From assembly GCA_001769505.1 (NCBI GenBank), contig MEOF01000049.1, positions 1-64,000 on the forward strand: 64,000 bases of DNA, given 5' to 3'. This stretch comes from Bacteroidetes bacterium GWF2_33_38 (lineage in GTDB: Bacteria > Bacteroidota > Bacteroidia > Bacteroidales > GWF2-33-38). The translations under genes were made by a program, and so were the position numbers. Shown piece after piece: positions 55,091-63,757 of this stretch; within the stretch, counting starts at the first letter, position 1, and each line of letters begins with the position of its first letter. The notes under the pieces were generated by a model that saw only the letters and a program-made list of their open reading frames with translations, searched no databases and had not been told where the DNA came from.

Positions 55091-55450
55091 ATGGATAAGA
55101 ACATTGTGAAAAATAAGAGTTTTGATTTTGCAATACGGATAATAAAACTATATCAATATTTACAAATTGAGAAAAAAGAATATATTTTATCAAAACAATT
55201 ATTAAGAAGTGGAACTTCAGTTGGTGCAATGGTTCGTGAAGCTGAACATGCAGAAAGTAAAGCCGATTTTATTCACAAACTAGCAATTGCTCAAAAAGAA
55301 ATAAATGAAACAATATATTGGTTAGAATTAATGAAAGCAACAGATTATTTAAATCAAACAGAATTTGAAACAATAAATAAAGATGCTTCAGAAATAATCA
55401 GATTAATAACAAGCATAATTAAAACAACAAAAACAAATTTGAAACAATAA
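55091..55450 (+). CDS. Four-helix bundle protein (S23/Avd-like)
   Basis: A 119-residue, all-helical protein. NKSFDFAIRIIKLYQYL, LSKQLLRSGTSVGAMVREAE and FIHKLAIAQKEINETIYWL are the family's recurring blocks. It is a common small protein in Bacteroidota, often in glycan loci, with no agreed function. It lies in the glycan locus flanked by A/T repeats (TTGTTAATTGTAAATT type). Confidence 0.88.
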   Translation: MDKNIVKNKSFDFAIRIIKLYQYLQIEKKEYILSKQLLRSGTSVGAMVREAEHAESKADFIHKLAIAQKEINETIYWLELMKATDYLNQTEFETINKDASEIIRLITSIIKTTKTNLKQ

Positions 55451-55562
55451 ATAATTGTAAGTTGTTAATTGTAAATTATTAAACGAAGAGAATAAAATGA
55501 AAAAAGGGAGCGAATTCTGTATTAATTTACAATTTATAATTAACCATTTATAATTTATAATT

Positions 55563-56264
55563 GTGAAACTAGGGTTTATAATATTATGTCGTTATAATTC
55601 ATCAAGATTACCAGGTAAAATCTTGCGAGAAATTAATGGAAAACCTATTTTGAAATACATTTTCGAAAGTTTATCGCAAGTTGTTTCACCTGAAAATATT
55701 ATTGTTGCAACTTCAGAAGAAGAAACTGATAATCCGATAGTTGAATATTGCAAAAAAAATAAAATTAATGTTTTTCGTGGTTCTTTAGAAAATGTTGCCG
55801 AACGGTTTTTAGAATGTGCAAAACATTTCAATTTAGATTATGCAACACGAATTAACGGAGATAATTTATTTATCGATTTGAATACTATTAAATCGATGCT
55901 GGAAATTGCTCGAAAAAATACTTTCGATTTGGTTAGTAACGTGAAAAATAGAACTTTTCCAAAAGGAATGAGTGTTGAAATGGTGAAAGTGAATTATTAC
56001 AACGAAATTTACAAAAAATTCAATAAGCCCGAACATTTTGAACACGTTACTATATATTTGTATCAAAACGATGCAGAACAAAATTTCTATTATTTTTTCA
56101 ATCAAACTTGCATAGAAGCGGCTGGAATTCAAATGGCAATTGACGACCAACATGATTTTGAAACCGCTTCAAAAATTATTGCTAAATTTGACCGTGAACA
56201 TTTTACATATTCTTTAAAAGAAGTTTTTGAAATTTATAAAAACGTGAATGAACAATCCATTTAA
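55563..56264 (+). CDS. Cytidylyltransferase, SpsF type
   Basis: A 233-residue nucleotidyltransferase. Its opening IILCRYNSSRLPGKILREI..KPI and the later NGDNLFID and GMSVEMV match SpsF-like CMP-transferases of spore-coat and glycan loci. It probably activates a sugar acid with CTP. It overlaps the NeuB-like gene by 17 bases, so the two are translationally coupled. Confidence 0.85.
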   Translation: MKLGFIILCRYNSSRLPGKILREINGKPILKYIFESLSQVVSPENIIVATSEEETDNPIVEYCKKNKINVFRGSLENVAERFLECAKHFNLDYATRINGDNLFIDLNTIKSMLEIARKNTFDLVSNVKNRTFPKGMSVEMVKVNYYNEIYKKFNKPEHFEHVTIYLYQNDAEQNFYYFFNQTCIEAAGIQMAIDDQHDFETASKIIAKFDREHFTYSLKEVFEIYKNVNEQSI

Positions 56265-57264
56265 AGGAAAATATGGTCCATTATTGATTGCCGAAATTGG
56301 TGGAAATCACGAAGGCAATTTCGAATATGCAATGAAATTGGTCGATTTGGCAATTTCTACAAATGTTGATTTCGTGAAATTTCAACTTTACACGGGCGAT
56401 ACTTTGGTTAGCCGAATTGAAAGTCCTGTAAGAAATTCGCATTTCAAAAAATTTCAACTAACCAAAGAACAACATATTGCAATTGCAGAAAAAATTATAA
56501 AAGCAGGAATTGGTTATATGGCTTCGGTTTGGGACGAAGAAATGATGCTTTGGATTGACAAATATATGCCAATTTATAAAATTGGTTCTGGCGATTTAAC
56601 TGCATATTCAGTTTTGAAAACCATTGCAAAAAAAGGAAAACCAATCATACTTTCTACAGGATTATCGACTGAAAATGAAGTTTTAGAAGCTGTAAAATAC
56701 ATTCAATCAATTGATAAAAAATATTTAAAACCAGAAAATTTAGCACTTTTGCAATGCACATCAATGTATCCAATAAATCACAGCGATGCAAATTTGAATG
56801 TGATGTCGAAATTGAAAGAATTAACAGGTTTAACCATTGGATATTCTGACCACACAATTGGCTGGAAAACATTAGCTTATTCGGTTGCAATGGGAGCCGA
56901 AATTTTAGAATTTCATTTTACCGATAGTCGTGAAGGAAAAGAATTTCGCGACCATAAAGTTTCGCTAATTCCAGAAGAAGTTATTGAATTAGAAAACGAA
57001 ATTCAATTTATTCAAAGCATAAAAGGAAACGAAACTAAAAAACCTTTGCAAATTGAAGAAGAAAATGGTCACGTTCAATCGTTTCGTCGTGCTGTTTATC
57101 CAAAATTTGATTTAAAAGCTGGAACTGTTTTAAGCGAAGAAAATTTAATTTGTCTTCGTCCAAATTCAGGAATTGACGCACGTGATTTTGAAAAACTTAT
57201 TGGAAAAACCACAACAATTGATTTACTTGCACATCAAAAATTAGATTGGAAAAATATTAAATAA
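56248..57264 (+). CDS. neuB: N-acetylneuraminate/nonulosonate synthase (NeuB/SpsE family)
   Basis: A 338-residue enzyme condensing a hexosamine-type sugar with phosphoenolpyruvate. Barrel signatures: LIAEIGGNHEGNFEYA, FVKFQLYT, ILSTGLSTENEV, LLQCTSMYPI and LTIGYSDHTIGW. The C-terminal SAF (antifreeze-like) domain begins about residue 275 (SFRRAVYPKFDLKAGTVL). Whether the product is a sialic, legionaminic or related acid cannot be told; the epimerase and dehydratase genes are not in the window. Confidence 0.9.
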   Translation: MNNPFKGKYGPLLIAEIGGNHEGNFEYAMKLVDLAISTNVDFVKFQLYTGDTLVSRIESPVRNSHFKKFQLTKEQHIAIAEKIIKAGIGYMASVWDEEMMLWIDKYMPIYKIGSGDLTAYSVLKTIAKKGKPIILSTGLSTENEVLEAVKYIQSIDKKYLKPENLALLQCTSMYPINHSDANLNVMSKLKELTGLTIGYSDHTIGWKTLAYSVAMGAEILEFHFTDSREGKEFRDHKVSLIPEEVIELENEIQFIQSIKGNETKKPLQIEEENGHVQSFRRAVYPKFDLKAGTVLSEENLICLRPNSGIDARDFEKLIGKTTTIDLLAHQKLDWKNIK

Positions 57265-57269
57265 AAAAC

Positions 57270-57300
57270 TTGTGACAGCCGTATTGATTTTGTATATTTG
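57270..57300 (+). promoter_or_regulatory. Promoter of the DUF6364/PIN pair
   Basis: TTG at 57270-57272, 20 bases, TATATTTG at 57293-57300. It gives the toxin-antitoxin pair its own transcription start inside the glycan locus. Confidence 0.65.
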
Positions 57301-57318
57301 TACGACAAAATTACAATT

Positions 57319-57564
57319 ATGGACTCGAAATTAACAGTTAGATTAGATAGTGCCGTTATTGAAAAAGCAAAAGAATACGCTAGAATTCACAATATTAGCG
57401 TTTCTCGAATGATTGAATCATACTTAAATTCAGTTACTCAACAAAAATCAAAAGATATTGAAATTACTCCATTAGTTGAAAGTTTAATTGGTGTAATAAT
57501 AGTTGATACTGATCATGAATTCAAAAAAGATTATAGTGATTATCTATCTGAAAAATATAAATGA
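57319..57564 (+). CDS. DUF6364-like antitoxin
   Basis: 81 residues from the ATG at 57319 (MDSKLTVRLD); an ATG seven codons earlier would lie on the promoter's -7 box. The N-terminal ribbon-helix-helix-like segment reads KLTVRLDSAVIEKAKEYA, followed by SVSRMIESYL. It overlaps the PIN toxin gene by 4 bases. It should bind DNA and neutralise the PIN protein. Confidence 0.85.
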   Translation: MDSKLTVRLDSAVIEKAKEYARIHNISVSRMIESYLNSVTQQKSKDIEITPLVESLIGVIIVDTDHEFKKDYSDYLSEKYK

Positions 57565-57977
57565 AGAAGCTATTTATTGATACCAATATTGTTATTGATT
57601 TACTTGCAAAAAGAGAACCTTTTTACGAAGACGCAGCAAAACTTTTTTCACTGGCTGATAAGAATAAATGTAAATTGTACTTATCAACGTTGACATTTGC
57701 AAACATTAATTATATTTTGCAAAAAACAAATTCAGTTACATCTACTCGAGAAATTTTGAGGAAATTTAAAATACTAATTTCAATTTTATCAATTGATGAT
57801 AAAATAATTGATTTAGCTCTTAACGATAATAAATTCATTGATTTTGAAGACGCAATTCAATATTATTCAGCAATTGAAAACAATCAAGACATTATTATTA
57901 CAAGAAATTTAAAAGATTTTACACACTCAAAACTTCCCGTAATGACAGCAAGTGAATTTATTAAAACGATAAAATAA
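57561..57977 (+). CDS. PIN-domain ribonuclease toxin (VapC-like)
   Basis: A 138-residue PIN-domain protein. The acidic metal-binding residues are visible in LFIDTNIVIDLL (Asp at residue 6 and 12), Glu near residue 98 (FIDFEDAIQYY) and IITRNLKDF near the C-terminus. Overlap with the antitoxin start confirms the pair. RNase target unknown. Confidence 0.9.
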   Translation: MKKLFIDTNIVIDLLAKREPFYEDAAKLFSLADKNKCKLYLSTLTFANINYILQKTNSVTSTREILRKFKILISILSIDDKIIDLALNDNKFIDFEDAIQYYSAIENNQDIIITRNLKDFTHSKLPVMTASEFIKTIK

Positions 57978-57983
57978 AAATCA

Positions 57984-58607
57984 ATGTTTTTATCTATACA
58001 TCAATATTATACAAGAAATATTTGCAAACTAAAAGGCAAACTTTTTCGCTTTTTAGTTTCATCTAAAAATTTGAAAATTGGTAAAAATTTTCAGTGCGAT
58101 ACATTTCCAAGTTTGATGATTGATAAAAACAGCAAAATCACAATTGGCGACAATGTAATTTTCAAACGCAATGTTGAAATTCGGGCACACGCAACTTCAG
58201 AAATGATAATAGAAAACAATGTAAAAATTGACCGAGGAGTTCGACTTTTATCGAATAATAATGCGAAATTACACATTTCGGAAGGAGCAAGAATTGGACT
58301 TTATACAGTTTTCAATGGTGGCGACAGCATTTTTATTGGTAAAAAAGTTTTGATTTCGGGATTTGTTTACATTCAAACAAGTATGCACAATCACGAAAAA
58401 TCGAAATCAATTCAAGAGCAAGGATATTCGCACGCACCAATTGTTTTGCACGACGATGCTTGGTTGGGAGCTCACGTTTCGGTTTTGCCTGGCGTTACCA
58501 TCGGAAAAGGCGGAGTTGTTGGAAGCAATGCTGTGGTTACCAAAAATGTTGCTGAAAACGAAGTTGTTGCTGGAGTTCCTGCAAAAGTTATTAAAGAACG
58601 AGAATAA
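57984..58607 (+). CDS. Hexapeptide-repeat acyltransferase
   Basis: A 207-residue LbetaH acyltransferase. An N-terminal basic segment is followed by hexapeptides from about residue 50 to 190 (ITIGDNVIFKRNVEI, ISEGARIGLYTVFNGG, AWLGAHVSVLPGVTIGKGGVV, VVAGVPAKVI). Probably modifies a sugar or the growing glycan. It starts 6 bp after the PIN gene. Confidence 0.85.
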   Translation: MFLSIHQYYTRNICKLKGKLFRFLVSSKNLKIGKNFQCDTFPSLMIDKNSKITIGDNVIFKRNVEIRAHATSEMIIENNVKIDRGVRLLSNNNAKLHISEGARIGLYTVFNGGDSIFIGKKVLISGFVYIQTSMHNHEKSKSIQEQGYSHAPIVLHDDAWLGAHVSVLPGVTIGKGGVVGSNAVVTKNVAENEVVAGVPAKVIKERE

Positions 58608-58613
58608 TTTAAA

Positions 58614-59993
58614 ATGAATATTCAAACACCATTAGTTACGGTTTATATCACCAATTTCAATTATGGCAAATACATCAAACAAGCCATCGAAAGTGTTTTA
58701 AATCAATCGTTTCAAGATTTTGAAATAATAATTATTGACGACGGTTCAACCGATAATTCGAAACAAATTATTGAAAGTTTTTCGCATCATTCAAAAATTC
58801 AAGTCATTTTTCAACAAAATAAAGGTTTAAATGTAACCAATAATATTGCTTTACGTGTTGCTCAAGGCAGATACATAATGCGTTTAGATGCTGACGATTA
58901 TCTCGAAAAAAATGCTTTGGAATTAATGTCCGAAGTTTTGGAAAAAGATGCTGAACTTGGTTTGGTTTTTCCTGATTATTTTATGGTGGATGCTCAAGGC
59001 GATGTAATGAATATTGAAAAACGACATTCGTTCGAAAAAGAAGTTTCGCTTTTAGACCAACCTGCTCACGGAGCCTGCACAATGATACGCAAAAAGTTTC
59101 TTCAATCGCTTGGCGGATACGATGAACAATTCAAATGTCAAGATGGATACGATTTGTGGATACGTTTTACAGCAAAATATAAGGTTACAAACATAAACAC
59201 TCCATTGTTTTATTATCGTCAACACGGTGAAAATTTAACATCGAACGAAAATAAAATTTTAGATACACGAGCTGCAATTAAAGAGAAATTTATTGCAAAT
59301 AATATTTCAAATTACGATGATGCAATTGCAATAATTCCAATTCGAGGAACAAAATACGACAGCAAAAATGTTGCTTTTATTGAATTGAATGGCAAAAAAG
59401 TTGTTGATTTAAAAATTGAACAAGCTTTAAAAGCTGAAAAAATTAATAACATTGTGATTTCATCTCCAGATGAAACTGTTGGTGAATATATTGCTGAAAA
59501 ATATCCAAACAACAATAAAATAATTTTTCACAAACGTCCCGAAAAATTTGCTCGCCACAACACAAGTTTAGCCGAAACAGTTGCTCACGTTATTCAAATG
59601 GAAGAATTAAAACATTTGAAAATTGAAATAATTGTGCTTTTGTCGGTTGAATTCCCATTTATAAAAACACAAACTATTGAAGATGCAATAAACACAATTC
59701 GCATTTTCAAAACCGATAGTTTAATAAGCGTTCGCCAAGAAATGAACACATTTTTTCAGCACGATGGAAGCGGAATGAAACCAATTTTAAATCAAGAAAA
59801 TTTCACAAAACTCGAACGTGAAGCATTGTACAAAAATACAGGTGGAATTATTGCTGTAAACCGTGAATTTTTCGATAAAAATAAAAGTTTAATTTCTGGA
59901 ACTGTTGGGCATATTGTTGTAAATCAATTATCTTCACTTAAAATCCAAACCAAACTTGATTTGGAAATTGCAGAATTTATTGCAAGAAAATAA
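58614..59993 (+). CDS. GT2 glycosyltransferase fused to a CMP-sugar synthetase-like (NeuA-like) domain
   Basis: A 459-residue protein. Residues 7-225 are a GT2 fold (VTVYITNFNYGKYIKQAI, IIIDDGSTDNS, the DxD-like RLDADDYL, DGYDLWIR). Residues about 240-459 resemble a CMP-acylneuraminate synthetase (IPIRGTKYDSKN, VVDLKIEQALKAEKINNIVIS, RPEKFARH..LAETVAHVI, SLISVRQE). Of the usual catalytic residues, Arg and Lys near the start are kept; others look changed. Activation and transfer of a nonulosonate may be joined in one chain. Confidence 0.75.
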   Translation: MNIQTPLVTVYITNFNYGKYIKQAIESVLNQSFQDFEIIIIDDGSTDNSKQIIESFSHHSKIQVIFQQNKGLNVTNNIALRVAQGRYIMRLDADDYLEKNALELMSEVLEKDAELGLVFPDYFMVDAQGDVMNIEKRHSFEKEVSLLDQPAHGACTMIRKKFLQSLGGYDEQFKCQDGYDLWIRFTAKYKVTNINTPLFYYRQHGENLTSNENKILDTRAAIKEKFIANNISNYDDAIAIIPIRGTKYDSKNVAFIELNGKKVVDLKIEQALKAEKINNIVISSPDETVGEYIAEKYPNNNKIIFHKRPEKFARHNTSLAETVAHVIQMEELKHLKIEIIVLLSVEFPFIKTQTIEDAINTIRIFKTDSLISVRQEMNTFFQHDGSGMKPILNQENFTKLEREALYKNTGGIIAVNREFFDKNKSLISGTVGHIVVNQLSSLKIQTKLDLEIAEFIARK

Positions 59994-60077
59994 CGCGAAA
60001 TTTTCTACTTAAATAAATATTCGTCTAAATTTAGTATTCTATATTTTAAATAGTATATTTGTTATTCATACCTAATT

Positions 60078-63000
60078 ATGAAGCCATTTAAACTGTTTTT
60101 AACATTAATAATCAACCTTTTAATTATTTTTTTATCCAATGCACAAATTGGAACTGTGTTATCATACAGCAAAATAAGTTCTACATTTGGAAACTTTTCT
60201 GGAACACTTGACAGTGATGATGGCTTTGGTCGAGCAATTTCTATTGGAGATTTTGATGGAGATAATATTAATGATATTGCTGTGCCAGCTTCTGGAGATG
60301 ATGATGGTGGTTCAAACAGAGGAGCAGTTTGGCTTTTGATGTTGAATGAAGACAAAACTGTTAAAAATTATTACAAAATAAGTTCAACAAGTGGTGGTTT
60401 TGGAATAGGACTAGATAATGAAGATATTTTTGGTGCATATGTTTGCAATTTGGGAGATATAGATGGCGATGCTGTCACAGATATAGCTGTAAGTGCATGG
60501 GGAGATGACGATGGAGGAACAAATACGGGTGCCGTTTGGATTATATTTCTAAATTCTAATGGAACTGTGAAAAATAAGCAAAAAATTTCTGCTTTAGAAG
60601 GCAATTTTATAGGAGATTTAGATGCTGTTGACATGTTTGGAATTACAGTTTCAAGTTTAGGTGATTTGGACGATGATGGTATAACGGATATTGGCGTATC
60701 AGCAAGAGATGATGATGATGGCGGGACTGATAGAGGAGCCGTTTGGATATTATATTTATATTCTAATGGAACTGTAAAAACACACTCAAAAATAAGTAAT
60801 ACTTCTGGTGGTTTTTATGGACAACTAGATGATTACGATTGGTTTGGTCGTGGATTAGCCAAAATTGAAGATTTAAATGGAGATGGTATTAATGAATTTG
60901 TCATTGGGTCTATGCAAGATGATGACGGAGGAACAGATAAAGGGGCAATTTGGATTTTATTTATGAATAGTGATGAAACTGTAAACTATTACCAAAAAAT
61001 AAGTGCAACACAAGGAAATTTCAATGGAGTTTTGGATGCTGGTGATAACTTTGGTAGAAGTATTTGTAATATTGGAGATATAGATAATGATGGTATTTGT
61101 GATATTGTTGCAGGAGCTTATGACGATGACGATGGAGCTACAAATGCAGGTGCTTTTTGGGTTCTTTTATTAAATAGTGATGGCACAGTGAAAGATTATC
61201 AGAAAATAAGTAGTTTATTTGGAGGTTTTACGGGCATATTAGATGCTGGAGATTATTTTGGCGTATCTGTAGAACTTTATCTTGCAAATACAAATTCATT
61301 CGAAGTACTAGTTGGAGCTGTTTCAGATGATGATGGTCAAAGTGGAGCCGGTGCTGTTTGGATATTAACAATTGGAAATTTAGAAACTCCTACCGTAGAA
61401 ATTATTCAAACCTGCGAAAATAATTCTATTTTGTTAACAGCCCAAATCAATTTGAATTGTTCAATATTATGGAGTACAGGCGATACATCATTAAGTATAA
61501 TTGTTCCTAATGTAGAAAATTCATATTCAGTTATTGCATCTATTGATGGAAATAATGCTACCGATAGTATTTACATTAAAGATAGTTTACAAACATTTAA
61601 TGACTTACTAATTCTTTCACTCCCATTCAACGGAAATGCCATTGATGAGTCTGGAAATGGGAATAATGGTATTATTGAAAATGGAACGACTTTAACAACA
61701 AATAGGTTTGGCGAGGAAAATAAAGCTTATTTTTTTGATGGAATAGATGATTATATTTTAATAACACCAATTACAGATGTTTCTGAAATTGGTGATTTTA
61801 CAATTTCTCTTTGGGCATATTGCGAAGGTTGGGAAAATCAACCTGGTTTATCAATAGGATATTTAGATCATCAATATATTTTTGATGGTCATTCTCGATC
61901 AGGAACTGTAACTTCTGATTTTTTTAGAGACGGCATCCACGTTGATTACAATCAAAAAACTGATTATCACGAAACAACTTATAACGTAACACGAGATTTA
62001 GAAACCAACAGTTTTGTAAATGAATTTGATTTTGCAAATGATTTATTATTCAAATGGCATAATCTAGTTTTTATAAGAAAAAATGACAGTACTTACCATT
62101 ATTTTGATGGGAATCTGATTTCTGTAAAGTTAAATAATAATTCGCTTTTAAATATGCAACACGACTGGCATATTGGAACATTTTCTGCCAATAATCATAA
62201 TTATAGCTCAATGAATTATAACTTTTTTGGTAAAATAGACGACATATTATTTTATAATAAAGCGTTAAACAATTGTGAAGTGCAAAATTTATTTAATCAA
62301 AATTCAACTATCCCTAATATTGGAATAGTCAACAACGATACAACAATTTGTACAGGAAGTTCAATTATTTTAAGAGCTAATGAAAATAGCACATATACAT
62401 ATTTATGGAATACAAGCGAAACAACAGCTTCAATTTCAGTTTCTCCAATCGAAACCACAGAATATTTTTTAACAATTACCAATGGAGCAAATATTTTTGT
62501 TGATAGCATAACCGTAAATATAAGTCCTAATCCCGTTGTTAATTTAGGCGGCGACTTTTCACAATGTGAGGGCAATCCTATTGTATTAGATGCTGGTAAT
62601 GACGGAACATATAATTGGCAAGATAACTCCATAAATCAAACTTTTTCTGTAACTCAAACGGGATTATATTCTGTAACTGTTACTAATCTTTATGGCTGTT
62701 CTGATTCAGACAGTGTTTTAATAAGCATTCTTTCAACACCTTCAGTTACAATACTGGGAAATCCTTATTTTTGTACAACAAACACAACAATGTTAACTGC
62801 CGAGGGAGGTGATTTGGGAGCATCTTACCATTGGTCAAACGGGTCTGATTTAGCAGAAATTACGGTCTCAATAGGAGGAGTTTACTCCGTAACGGTTATA
62901 AACTCTAATGGATGCGAAGATGAAAATTTTGTAACAGTTGTTGAAAGCCTTAATCCGATTGTTAATTTAGGCGACGACTTTTCGCAATGTGAGGGCAACC

Positions 63001-63683
63001 CTATTGTATTAGACGCTGGTAATGACGGAACATATAATTGGCAAGATAACTCCATAAATCAAACTTTTTCTGTAACTCAAACGGGATTATATTCTGTAAC
63101 TGTTACTAATCTTTATGGCTGCGAAACATCTGACAATATTTTTGTTACGATTAATCAGTTACCTTCATCGCCTATAGAAAATACCAATATTACTTTTGAA
63201 CAAGATGTCGACACAGTCATTACGCTAAATGCCGATAATGGAGAAAATAATATGGCCTATTTTTGGGAAGAAACTAATGATACTTCAAAAACAATAATAG
63301 TTTCAACAAATGGCATTTTTAATACTTTAAACTACAACGTAATAATAGAAAATAAAAACACGGGGTGTAGTATTACGATTACATATACAATAACTAAAGC
63401 CCAGATGGATATTCATCCGTATAATGTTATTACAGCAAACGATGATGGTTATAATGACTATTGGGAGATTGATAATATTGTACTATACCCTGAATCAACT
63501 GTTATAATTTTCAACAGAAATGGGAATACAGTATATGGTCCTCAAAAAGATTACGAAAATTCAACTAAATTCGACGGGACATACAATAATAAACATTTAC
63601 CAGCAGCGACTTATTTTTATATTATTGATCTATCAAAATATTCAAAAAAACAAATAAGAGGTTCCTTAACAATTTTAAGATAG
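60078..63683 (+). CDS. Large T9SS-secreted protein: FG-GAP repeats, LamG-like domain, Ig-like repeats, type B sorting domain
   Basis: A 1201-residue exported protein (signal peptide to about residue 22). Six FG-GAP/integrin-alpha-type repeats occupy about residues 28-420, with calcium motifs such as DFDGDNINDI and DLDDDGITDI. A LamG-like jelly roll lies about 515-725 and several Ig-like modules follow (WNTSETTASI, YHWSNGSD). A CHU_C type B domain ends the protein (NVITANDDGYNDYW to the last strands). A -7 box TATATTTG is at 60054-60061. Probably an adhesin; partner PorP not adjacent. Confidence 0.9.
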   Translation: MKPFKLFLTLIINLLIIFLSNAQIGTVLSYSKISSTFGNFSGTLDSDDGFGRAISIGDFDGDNINDIAVPASGDDDGGSNRGAVWLLMLNEDKTVKNYYKISSTSGGFGIGLDNEDIFGAYVCNLGDIDGDAVTDIAVSAWGDDDGGTNTGAVWIIFLNSNGTVKNKQKISALEGNFIGDLDAVDMFGITVSSLGDLDDDGITDIGVSARDDDDGGTDRGAVWILYLYSNGTVKTHSKISNTSGGFYGQLDDYDWFGRGLAKIEDLNGDGINEFVIGSMQDDDGGTDKGAIWILFMNSDETVNYYQKISATQGNFNGVLDAGDNFGRSICNIGDIDNDGICDIVAGAYDDDDGATNAGAFWVLLLNSDGTVKDYQKISSLFGGFTGILDAGDYFGVSVELYLANTNSFEVLVGAVSDDDGQSGAGAVWILTIGNLETPTVEIIQTCENNSILLTAQINLNCSILWSTGDTSLSIIVPNVENSYSVIASIDGNNATDSIYIKDSLQTFNDLLILSLPFNGNAIDESGNGNNGIIENGTTLTTNRFGEENKAYFFDGIDDYILITPITDVSEIGDFTISLWAYCEGWENQPGLSIGYLDHQYIFDGHSRSGTVTSDFFRDGIHVDYNQKTDYHETTYNVTRDLETNSFVNEFDFANDLLFKWHNLVFIRKNDSTYHYFDGNLISVKLNNNSLLNMQHDWHIGTFSANNHNYSSMNYNFFGKIDDILFYNKALNNCEVQNLFNQNSTIPNIGIVNNDTTICTGSSIILRANENSTYTYLWNTSETTASISVSPIETTEYFLTITNGANIFVDSITVNISPNPVVNLGGDFSQCEGNPIVLDAGNDGTYNWQDNSINQTFSVTQTGLYSVTVTNLYGCSDSDSVLISILSTPSVTILGNPYFCTTNTTMLTAEGGDLGASYHWSNGSDLAEITVSIGGVYSVTVINSNGCEDENFVTVVESLNPIVNLGDDFSQCEGNPIVLDAGNDGTYNWQDNSINQTFSVTQTGLYSVTVTNLYGCETSDNIFVTINQLPSSPIENTNITFEQDVDTVITLNADNGENNMAYFWEETNDTSKTIIVSTNGIFNTLNYNVIIENKNTGCSITITYTITKAQMDIHPYNVITANDDGYNDYWEIDNIVLYPESTVIIFNRNGNTVYGPQKDYENSTKFDGTYNNKHLPAATYFYIIDLSKYSKKQIRGSLTILR
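62529..62698. repeat. Direct repeat copy 1 inside the FG-GAP protein gene
   Basis: A 170-bp segment repeated 423 bp downstream at 62952-63121 with about six differences; the last 113 bp are identical. It encodes one Ig-like module. Recent duplication or gene conversion. Confidence 0.85.
62952..63121. repeat. Direct repeat copy 2 inside the FG-GAP protein gene
   Basis: Second copy of the 170-bp module repeat; see copy 1 at 62529-62698. Confidence 0.85.
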
Positions 63684-63757
63684 CAAAACCCAACCGAAAT
63701 TCAACATCTCTTTTCGAAATAAACTTCATTATCTGGTTTTGTTACATATTATAGTAT

